Assembly (NCBI RefSeq): GCF_901709675.1
Contig: NC_051090.1
Coordinates: 10,859,342-10,923,341 of the forward strand
From: Syngnathus acus
Lineage: Eukaryota; Chordata; Actinopteri; Syngnathiformes; Syngnathidae
Reading direction: 5' to 3'
Length of the DNA stretch: 64,000 bases
The position numbers were made by a program, and so were the translations under genes. The notes under the pieces are model-generated. The model saw only the letters and a list, made by a program, of their open reading frames with translations. It ran no database searches and had not been told where the DNA came from. The stretch's first letter is position 1; each line of letters starts with the position of its first letter. Positions 36,601-46,145 of this stretch are shown here, piece by piece.

Positions 36601-39600
36601 AAGACCCAGAAGTGGTCCACTCGATACCTTACTTAATCCGCTAAACTGGCCCTGATCAGGTCAAATCACTTCCCACACAGTCCATTAAAGGATGACATTT
36701 CTCAAAGTGAACTTCGTCATCTTGTGTTTGCCCATTATGTTTCTCGACTTGCTTTTTTCTCCATCATTGACTTCATATGCAAGATGGGAGGCTGCTTCTC
36801 TAAATGAAGGTCGTGGAATTTGTTTCCTTTAAGTGGTGCGTAATTGAATTGTCTTTTTTTTGTGTGTGTGTTTTGTCTTTCAGAATTTTCTATGTGTCCC
36901 ATGACTCACAGGATTTAAAGATCTTCAGTTACATTGCCCGAGATGGGCACACCAACGTCTTCCGCTGTAATGTTTTCAAGTCCAAGAAGAAGGTGGGTGA
37001 GAAACCGGTCTTCAAATTTTGAACTGCACTAATATTACATCATTGGTATTCAATTACGTTTACTGGAAAAAAATGATCAGGGCCATTATTATCGCTGTCT
37101 GTTCTCGGCCAACAGAGTCAGGCCATGCGCATCGTCCGCACTGTCGGTCAGGCATTTGAGGTCTGTCACAAACTGAGTCTGAAGAACGCGCAGCTGAGCA
37201 AAGATAGCCAGGCCGACGGCCACGGTGAAAAGAATGCAGACGACTCCTCCATCTTAGGTAAGAGCAACACAAAATCGTGTGAGGAACGCATTTTGGGTCT
37301 GACGGAAGTTTTGGGATAGTCGGACTACATTTCCCATCATTCTTAGACGCGGAAATAGTTTGAGTATCAGTGTTATACTAATGCAGGGGTGGGCAAACTA
37401 CGGCCCGCGGGCCACATCCGGCCCACGGGACCGTTTAATCCGGCCCGCCAACCCTGAACAAATTGTATTATTAAACATTTTTTTGGGTCATTTTGCCTGC
37501 AATGACTGCGTTTCCCCAGTAGATGGGGAACCGCTCGCCTGCGCATTTACTACCGGAAGCCGTGTCAGAAAGCTCGGTGCACACTCACAAGTGCGTGTAC
37601 GTACTCAGTAGTACGGACATGGCGCACTCGCGCTCTATTTGTGGCAGTGCCGAATTTAGAGCGTGGGCTGTGACGACAGCATTCTTGTAATTCGCGCGCT
37701 GAGCTTTCAGATACAGTTTTACGCTAAAGCCACCCACAAACCTTCCCCTGGAATCCTTCTATTAAAATGAGTCGCCCAAGGAAAAGCAAGGTGGACACAG
37801 TGCCGAGTGTTTAAAAAAAGAGTGGCCAATTTGGCTCGACGTACGCGACGTGACGTTCAGCCACATGAACGTCAACATCAACCAGTCACAGATCGAGGTA
37901 AACGGACCAACACCTCGGATCTCTCTTAAGAATTGCCACAACAAATTTTACTCCAGACTATGACGCACTAGCAAAAAAGGGAGACCAACAACACTGTTCC
38001 CACTGAAAATGAAGGGGAGGCTCTCAAGTTTGTTGTAAAAAAATGCATTTTGAATATGATTTGTACACATAGCAGGGATTGAAACTAGCGACCATTCTCA
38101 TTTTCAAACAATGCAGGATGCTCAAGGACATTGATGCACCACCTGTTTGCGACTAATCTTAACCTGGAAAGTTCTTAAGGCTTACTTTAAGGAAGTGTTT
38201 CCTGTTTCCTCACCTCTGTTACCAGGTGTTTGTGAGTTAAAACTCTGCTCTGATTTTCAGATACCCCTCACCGTGTTGCCGTTTTGATTACTTTATTTGG
38301 ATGTATGCTTTCACCGATTCTTCAAGATGATATATTTGGTCAGAATGTTTGCCGTTTGATGTGATCTCATAAGATAAACATCTTTCATTAATCTGACCTG
38401 CAGGCACTGAAGTGATGGAGACTGTTATTCATAATAACAGTGTCGTATTTTATGAGAATCACTGATAGCAGTTTTCTAGTGAATTTTTTTTTTTTTTTTT
38501 AATGCTGTTAATAAATGCATTTGTTTTCAAAAAACTTGTTTGGAATATCCATGCTTTACTACCTACTAAAGGCCAAAATATTTTATGCAATGACCTTTAC
38601 AGGTCGCTTATATTACTTCACTACGTCCATCTGCTCCTGGTTCGGCCCTCCGGTCCAAATTTAGAACCCAGTTCGGCCCGCGAGTCAAAAAGTTTGCCCA
38701 CCCCTGTACTAATGGGTGATTTTTTTCTTTTTTGCCTTGTGTCCCTCCATGTGTGGCTGCATCCATGCTCATGCCTCCATGTATGCGTGCAGGAGTGCGT
38801 GCTCATCCACCCGTGTGTGTGTGTCTTTTACTCGGCCCAGGCGCGGCGGAGAAGACGACGACGGTCGCCGAGGAGACGGACATCGATGCCGACGAGACCA
38901 ACCAGCCGACGGTGTCCGAGGAGCTCAACGTGAACCGAGGGGTGACCGATCTGGATGCCACAGCCAAGACATCCGAGCTCAACCACTCAGACAAGGTACG
39001 AAAAGAAGCGCAGATTTGCACATTTCTTTTGCGGACTTGGTCCTTAGGTTTATCCTGACATTTCACAGTAAGCCCTTTTGAAAAATGCTCAATGTTCATG
39101 TGGTCAACTGAGTGTTGGGATGCGACTGAGCAAGTGACAAACTTGGCCTGGTTTTCTCCTCGCAAGGAACGTCAAACTCACTTGACCTCCCGGTGAACTG
39201 TCCGCGCGTGCCCTGTCATCCAATTACAATGGGCATCTGTCCTACTTTGGATTTCCACTAGTCAAGTCAGGAAGCTTAGCCTGAAACGGCAAAACTGCTG
39301 CTGCACGTCACAATTCACTATTGTCTGCAGCTTACGTCCTTACCGCGCTTTTCTTTTTTGAAGGCATTGAAAGTAAAAACAAGCGTGAAATACCTATTCA
39401 GTGGAAATATCTTATTTATGAGCACTGCAGATGCCTTAGCATTCATCGGACCTCGGCTCACTGGAAAACCTTTTCTCATGAAGAGGCGATCTCACGTATA
39501 GCAGACCTGAAAAGGAATAAGGATGCCATTTTGCTTATTGTCGTGTTTGCTGTTGGTACGAGCACTCTGCTGTGGCTCGTCTTCATTTTCTCTTCTTCCT

Positions 39601-41946
39601 TGCAGTGCTACTGCAGTGACCTATTTTCTCGGTTTCTGATGCTTACACTTTTGATAAGAAATTTCTGTCATCATGAAATGATCATTTGCCAGATGCCTTG
39701 AAATAGAATTTTAAATTCATCTGGCATCATTAAGCCGTCTCCTCAGTGAGGATATCTAAAAACCAAATCACGGTAGTTCTTGTTTATTTACATTTGCTAA
39801 AATTAGGCACAACTTGATTCCTAGCCGCTCTATGGCTTAACTGATTTATTGTGAGCCTCTCCACAAGAAGCAGATCATGAGAGCGGAGTGGGTCGCGGTG
39901 TTAAACTGCCAGTTATATATGTCTCAAGGCTGTAAGTTTTAATAATTCATTTCCAAACTCCACATCAATTATTTGTAATGATTCCAGTGTGCACACGACC
40001 AAAGTGAGCTCCAGCTACGATCTAACACTTCTGTCATGACAAGTCAACTTGTTTTGATAACCTGACCACTTAGGTGGTTGAAAATTCTCGTTTTCAGCTA
40101 ATCCGTGAATTTGTTGTCGGCAGATTTCCGAAGAAGCCTCCTTCCTGATGTCCAGCCCCAGGTTGCTGCTTCCGGCGTCCAGTGTGCTCTCGCCCGGCAC
40201 TCCCTTGTCTGTTCACCATCAGATCCAACTTCTCCAGCAGCAGCTTCAGCAGCAACAGCAGCAGACGCAAGTGGCCGTGGCGCAGGTGCCTTTGATACAT
40301 TTGGGCAATGATGTGATTGTTTTCACAATCCCAGCCTGGCCTATATTGATGTTTTCGAATCACCTCATTGATTTGTTTTTTTTTTCTTCTTCTTTTTGGG
40401 CAGTTGGGATGGAATCACGATATCACTCAACAAAAATGCAAAGGTCCCAAATGGCAATATTATTAAGCTTGCTGGCTTTGCTGACACTTGTAAAAGCTTG
40501 CTTTTAAATCAGGATAAAGAGCAAAATCTGAGACTCTCTATGCAAAAATCTGAAATTTTTGTTGCATAGTCTCAGTTAATAATTTATTGTTCATTTCCAC
40601 TCATCAAGGATGTAGAATGACAGCAGACAGTAGAATGCGTTGATGCTCGCGGACATCGTGATACCATCCATCGATGGGCCGTAAATATTTCTTGCTTTAA
40701 TTTGTCATTTATTTTTGTTAGTTAACTGAGCGCAGTCCCTCAAAAGAGCATCAAACATCTGCGGCTCATTTAGAGCAACAGCTGGGATCGTCCGTGACGT
40801 CGACATAAGTAGCGCAGGGTATGCCACAGTGACCAAACAGATGGATGAGGGGACACCAAAGTATAACAAGAACACAAAGTGCCTCGCTAAAAATCCATCT
40901 GCAACTCCTGCGGTAAAGTAGAACATTGCGCAAGAGCGTGTCGGAATAAAAAAGCAGCGCCTGAGCTAAGAGAGAAAGCGGAGCCGCTGCAGCTATATTT
41001 TCTTGGTGCCGCGAGAAAAGCAGACAGGTCTTGAGAGCAATGGGCCGTTCAGTTGTTACCGGGCTCCACCCCACTAGAATCCAAAAGTGAACATCATGCG
41101 TCAAAATGGAAATGGAATCTTTTTTTCTTGCCGCGAAGGTTCACCTCTTGAAAGACCAGCTGAGTGCAGAGGCCACGGCTCGGCTGGAGGCACAGGCTCG
41201 CGTTCACCAGCTCCTGCTGCAGAATAAAGACCTGCTGCAGCACATCTCGCTCCTGGTCAAGCAGATGCAGGAACTGGAGAGCAAGATCACCGGACCTGGC
41301 TCCAGTAAGTCAATCTGGCAGAATATTGAGGAATCTTTCAGCAAATGCGACACACTTCTAGTTTCAAAAATCAATTCACGTGTCCATAAAAATATATATT
41401 TCTTCTCATCTGATCTTTGTTGTTTACTTGCCAGCGGGATCCCAGGACAGTTTGTTGGAGATCACCTTCCGGTCCACGGTGGCCCCGGTAATCTGCGACC
41501 CAACAACGCCTGAACCGGAGGTGTCGGCCCTCAACCTACCCCAGCTTTGCAGCGCCGACGGGGCCGCCAATGCATTTGCGTCTTCCAACGGGAATCTGGG
41601 AAGCCCGCTAGGTAGGGACCAAGATGTTCTCCAATTGGAATGTTTTCTCCCAGGGCCTCTGCCACCTCCCTCCTCCTCCTCGCCTCCCCCTCCGCTCAAA
41701 AGCAGCAAGCCCGAGGTGACGGAGACGCCCGAAGACGCGGCGGAGTTAGAGCCGAGCCGCCGGGACTTTGCTAGTTTTCGAGAGTCGGGCATCGTCTCGG
41801 AGTACGAGTCCAACAGCGATGACAGTGATGAAGAGGAGGAAGAGGAGGAGGTGATGGAATTCTTTGCTTGGGGAACAGAGGCGGAGACCCTGCGGCTGCT
41901 GAATGTTTTTAACAAGCAGCACCTGGGAGACCAAATAGCCGCGTGA
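24623..41946 (+). CDS. nos1ap: NOS1 adaptor protein (CAPON)
   Basis: Ten coding exons: 24623-24727, 25058-25129, 35087-35179, 36059-36117, 36884-36992, 37116-37257, 38841-38995, 40124-40285, 41139-41304, 41435-41946. Phases join cleanly to give 524 aa (human 506). NOS1AP is a cytosolic adaptor linking neuronal NO synthase to Dexras1, Scribble and other partners. The PTB domain (about residues 26-195) is almost the human sequence ([58 protein letters not shown]). A Gln-rich coiled coil follows ([20 protein letters not shown], then VHLLKDQL), then [13 protein letters not shown], an acidic run, and RLLNV...LGDQIAA. The last residues are QIAA, where mammals have EIAV, the PDZ ligand for NOS1; the terminal Val is Ala here. 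Intron 2 is 10 kb, intron 6 carries a hAT element, and intron 9 is only 130 bp. Exon 9 ends in phase 1, the same phase as the downstream C1orf226-like exon. Confidence 0.96.
26714..27047. mobile_element. Short pogo/Tigger-like non-autonomous element
   Basis: The ends are CAGTGATCCCTTGCTACTTC and its imperfect inverse GAGGTATTACTG, with TA after the right end and TT before the left. The motifs TTATCGCGG and TTCGCGGATTT inside resemble the 22533-23088 element and related families. The length is 334 bp, with no ORF. Confidence 0.7.
29342..29368. repeat. (GT)n microsatellite
   Basis: A short run of GT units within nos1ap intron 2. Confidence 0.8.
31985..32936 (-). mobile_element. 5'-truncated LINE (L2/Rex1-like) with RT C-terminal half
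   Basis: The minus-strand reading frame open down to the stop at 32053 encodes the region just after the reverse transcriptase catalytic site: [20 protein letters not shown], then [25 protein letters not shown] and [17 protein letters not shown]. This is the thumb and post-thumb part of Jockey-superfamily LINEs common in fish. The catalytic Asp-Asp motif and everything upstream are missing, which is typical 5' truncation. The 3' end reads GCTTTATTGTCAA (complement) and closes with GACTTTGAA. TGGTT at 31980-31984 and 32937-32941 is a probable short target duplication. The copy cannot move on its own. Confidence 0.85.
33006..33839 (+). mobile_element. hAT element with BED-type zinc-finger remnant
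   Basis: The 834-bp element has 16-bp inverted repeats (TAGGGATGCACCGAAA / TTTCGGTGCATCCCTA) and a perfect 8-bp target duplication, CTAGGGAC, at 32998-33005 and 33840-33847. An ORF at 33178-33609 starts [20 protein letters not shown] and contains [20 protein letters not shown] then HHLKSKHP, the BED finger of hAT transposases. The second zinc-binding Cys of the usual CxxC is replaced by Gly (ICKTGN), and no transposase core follows. It is a deleted, non-autonomous derivative. Confidence 0.93.
34046..34324. repeat. TATG/TATAC low-complexity tract
   Basis: About 280 bp of degenerate TATGTGTA and TATATGTATAC units between the split SINE and the next SINE. The His/Tyr/Thr-rich minus-strand ORFs across it are artefacts. 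Confidence 0.85.
34327..34645 (+). repeat. Full-length tRNA-derived SINE
   Basis: The tRNA-like head begins AGCTCAGTGGCCTAGTGGTA (A box) and contains GGTTCAAACCC (B box). A unique body follows that is nearly identical to window positions 1-225. The 3' tail is GGGACTTTAATCTTTAATCT. Internal RNA polymerase III boxes are intact. Confidence 0.92.
37384..38706. mobile_element. hAT (Charlie-like) element in nos1ap intron 6
   Basis: Its ends are CAGGGGTGGGCAAACT and AGTTTGCCCACCCCTG, with a perfect 8-bp target duplication TACTAATG at 37376-37383 and 38707-38714. The length is 1,323 bp. A broken reading frame from 37768 ([15 protein letters not shown], then stop) recalls the N-terminus of ZBED/GTF2IRD2-type hAT transposases. 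The rest has no intact coding sequence. Confidence 0.92.
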
Positions 41947-44314
41947 CACGCTAAGCAACAGCGTGACAGTTTTTATTCCGTCCTGAAGAAGACACGTCAC
42001 AGACTCAAACATTTGGGTACCACTTGTGAGCAGGTCCACTTGAATATCGTTTCCTCGTTGTTATTGAAGGTGTCAACATACATATTTCTAAATTTTGAGC
42101 CTACAGATTGTTTTTGGAGAGCAAAGCGTTTGTTTGGGAGCTTGAACTAATTTGAACTCTCATGAAGTCACTTTGCCTTCCAAATGATTAAATGAGCACT
42201 CGACCAAGAAAGAGCAGCCGTGGCATTTTTGACTACCTTGGAGATGCTCATCCACTCCCCGGCGATCTGATTGTTCTGACAGACAGTCAACTATGAAATG
42301 ACGGAATAAATTATTGATCGGCCGCCTCCAATAATTGGAGCCAAATTGCATCCCCGTCCTTGTGATCCCATTTCATTTTCTTGGGAGGGCTTTTCCTGAC
42401 CTCCACTAGTAAGCATACACGCGGGACTGTTTCTCCCGTGGTAGCAGGCAATATAAATATTGCAAAAGATGCGTGAAGAAGTGTGGTGCGCTCGCCTGAG
42501 CTTTTCTGTTTCATTCGTGCTGATTGATGAACTTGTGGGACCGACATGAAAGCAGAGTTGCTGTAATGATATCTTTGTTTCAGAGAGCAGGACCCAGTTG
42601 AGATTAGGCATCAGAGGTTATGCTGCCTTTAATTAGCATAGCTTGTTATGGCGCTATCGAGGTCCGTGCTCTCGGACTGCAGTCAGGCGTCGATTACAAG
42701 GCAATAAAGTTTGAATTTATTGAAGCATTTGCAACGAGACTTAATTATAGCCTGACCGTAAAAATCACAGTGTTTTTCTCCGGAGGTAATTACAATCAGG
42801 TGCATTTTCTCACACAAGAAACAAGCGCTGGATGTCGCCCCGAAGGTCGGTGGGTCGGTTAACTAATTGGGTCAGGATTGAAAGATTTCTGCATCAAACG
42901 GATCAATCGTTACTAATGTCTTGAGAGGATTCTAAGATAAGGTCGGGTTCTGTTGGTGGAGTTTAGATTTGGGCTTTAAGTAAGCCAAGTTTGAATGCGG
43001 TCTTCGGGCTTTGGAAAGCCCCCCCGGAGAGGCTTTGGAGCACAGCTTGCGCTTCCTGCTTTGATTCAGGAGATAAAACAATTTTTGCTGATTAGAGCAG
43101 GTGAAACTGCCGAACATGTTGGATTTTCAACCAGCGTTAGCATGCGTGTTTATAACGATATTTGGGGAAGAGCCAAAGTTGTCTGGCCAGTTTTGCTCCG
43201 TTTGAGACACCCTCAACATCAATTGGAGCCACTTTGAGTGGAGATAATGAAGCTGTTCCCTTCTGTCACAGTTCCAAACCTTCGGCATAATTGTGTAATT
43301 TTTCATCATAATTGCGTAATGTCGTCGCAGATGCGTGCACAAAATGAACCATTAGTGAGCGTCCAAAGTAATCACGCTTCATTTCAAGCCCAGATGTATC
43401 AGAGGCACTACCTGTGCCATAAAAAGGGACACAAATGGCCCGCTTGACGATTATTTCACAAGCAGTCAATAATTTTTACCTACTTTTCATTGAAAATCCA
43501 TTTTGTTTCCTTCCTTGGATTGTTCTCTATATTGTGTGTTAGTTCCTTCAGCTGTAAATTGAAGTGCGTATTTCACGTCGCAGAGTCGTTTGTGGCAAAT
43601 CGACCAATGGAGAGCAAATGCTGCAGTTGCCGCAGTAAATTTTCCCACTGAAATGGGACATTACTCACGCCCCCCCCCCCTCATTTATTAGTCTGCAGCA
43701 GTTCTGCTAGCTCATGTGCCGTGTTAAATTGCGCACTTATTGCTGATAATAAAACTGTGTGAAATGAAGCTTTTCTTTAATAGTGCCATTAAAATTGACT
43801 TTTGGGAAGAAAGCCAGCAGAATTAGCAATACAAATGGTGTTTTATGTTTTGGTCTTGTATGTAGCTCCCGCCGTGTTGATTCATCATTTGCCAGTGTCG
43901 TCTCAAAGTCATCAGCAAAACACAAACACAAAATAAACATTCCTTCATTTTGAGCTCCACAAAGAACGAGTCGAGCACAGTCGTAATGGCCGCCGTGCAA
44001 TTAAGACGCTGGTCCGGAGCGACTCAAATGGACAGAATGGAGTCTCACCGTGGGATGAGGCTTGCTTACTTGTTGTGGCTTGCTTAAGTGTTGCCTAAGA
44101 TTGCGAGGGCGTTTTTGTGTGATGAAATCTGACCACCCACAGCAGCTGCCCACTCAAGTGGGAGCGCTTCTGCTTCTGTCATCGCTCGACCCGTAACAGG
44201 CCATCTTCGAAGTGTGTCTTTGTGGCTGCGTTTAAGCGAATATGTAAACCGGGTTCCAGGGCCGGTTCTAGGAATGCACATAAGAGGGGGCAGTCAGAAA
44301 TGTGAAGGGGGCAT

Positions 44315-44359
<45 letters not shown>

Positions 44360-46134
44360 TTTAACACTGTTAGTGTATTCTTCACGGCAGTTGTTAGCTG
44401 TGTGTCCAGATCTCAACCTGGAGAAGTGGATTGCACTTTGTCAGGCCTCTACACTAAGACCTGTCCAGCTTGGGTGTCCCACCTGAAGATTAAAGCTTCT
44501 GCTGGTATTGCTCTTAGGGTCACTGAGGCACGCAAACCCCCTGACCACAATAAGGTGGCAATCTCTCAGGGGGGGGGGGGAACATATAATATGAATGTTA
44601 TATTAACTATTATTTGAGTTGTCGTTAATCATTAGTTATATCACGGGTCATTACGACGAGTTTGGTGGAGTTTTTACTGCTTCTTCCAACTCCTACGGCG
44701 CTGACTGTAACTTGACACTCTCTGGCTGCGTCTTGCCTCATTTGCATACTCACAGTGATTGGATGTTTACGGAGGGGTGCGGAGTCCTGACAGCAGGCTG
44801 TGTGAGGGAGGACACACACTGCACCGACATGAGAGAAGAGAGGGGGCTGATTAACGTGTGTTTCTATCAGCGGATTTTTCACTTCTGAAAGTTTGATTCG
44901 AGGGGGCAGGACATCTGTTTGAGGGGGCGTTGCCCCCTCTTGCCCCTGCGTAGAGCCCTGCCGGGTTCTCACTATCTTCCAATGTGTCTTGTTTGCGCTG
45001 GAAAATGAAACGTTATCTCGTATGGTTGCCTTTCGCTACTATTCTCCGCAGCGCAAGATTTGTGTCATCTTTGAGATGTTTGCCCTGCACTAATTGGGTG
45101 GGTGCAGATTTGCCGGGATCTTTGAGCCACGGACGCTTTGGGGAAAAGAAAATGAAACGGGAGATTGAAAGGAAACCGGCGTGATCGTTCAAATATTAGT
45201 TTTTCATTCCAACAACCGTTTACAAAGCATTTCTTTGTAACCTGTTATGAGTAAGTGTGCATGCGTGCAACCAATGATTTATCTTCCCGTATTTCTTTCC
45301 TCATCTCCTTGAAGTATGGGTATCATGAAGCGCCGTGCGCAGCGGGCCTCACGCACATTTGCTGCCGTGGCCCTCCGGCTAATGTGCTACTTTAGTCCAT
45401 CTCTGGGGACAGTAAGTGAAACGCTTGCGCATGCAGCCCGACGTCAAGGTCAGGCCCACTCTGCCAGATTCTGCGACCGCCTCCTTCCCTTTGCAAACGG
45501 CAATATGTTTTGCCTCCTTTTATCGGGCCAAGACAATGTTTCACTCAGACGTGTGCGTGCAATGCCAGACTGCACTCAAAGCCATTACACTCGCCTCACC
45601 TGTTCAGGCATTTCTGTGATGAAAAGCAAAATTGCCCAAACGTGCTTGATTTCTCAGAAGGTTGAAAAGCTCTCAAATGTGGTCGCTTTGTGTTTTTTGG
45701 CCTGCTTTCCGAGAAACCTTTCTCTCTGTGAGGTAAGCTTTGAAATCTCCAGTCAATTCATTCCCACCTCATTGTGTTTGTTGGTTATGTGCATGGAGTT
45801 TCTCCTCATGTATTGCACGTGTCTTTGTTCATTAATCGCGTCGCATCGGCATCTTGCAAAATCATCCATCTTGAAGGCACCGTAAATCGTCCAAATCTTT
45901 GTTGGGGCGTGCCAACTTGAATGGGCATCTTTCAAAACAGCGCTTCAGACAATCATGGTGTCTCTTCAACTCGCTGAGTACGCAGAGTGCCAAACGTCCT
46001 CGCCACTCCAATCGAGTAAGAGGATGTGGTAGTTGTCGAGAGGAAGCGATGACTCCAAGCTTGACACCAATCAATGTGCCGTGTGCTCTCCGCTGCCGCT
46101 ACCTTACTCCTCCTCCTCCTCTCTCTTTCTGCAG
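41947..46134. other. Interval between nos1ap and the C1orf226 homologue
   Basis: It includes the nos1ap 3' UTR (candidate AATAAA at 42305-42310), a G/C homopolymer near 43670-43680 and the hAT element at 44257-44960. No independent promoter or first exon for the C1orf226 homologue is obvious. The 45316-45885 ORF shows no family motif. Confidence 0.5.
44257..44960. mobile_element. Non-autonomous hAT-type element
   Basis: The ends CAGGGCCGGTTCTAG and CTGCGTAGAGCCCTG form an imperfect inverted repeat. The perfect 8-bp target duplication CCGGGTTC flanks it at 44249-44256 and 44961-44968. The 704-bp element contains a T36-type homopolymer (44317-44352) and no transposase. Confidence 0.9.
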
Positions 46135-46145
46135 TTGACCAAAGC

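Noticed and set aside
41424-41915. Minus-strand 163-aa ORF
   Set aside because: Antisense of nos1ap exon 10. Its Ser-rich runs mirror the GAG/GAA acidic stretch.
45316-45885. + strand 189-aa ORF considered as an upstream exon of the C1orf226 homologue
   Set aside because: Composition looks random, with many Cys, Leu and Arg and no motif. The acceptor at 46134 fits nos1ap exon 9 better.
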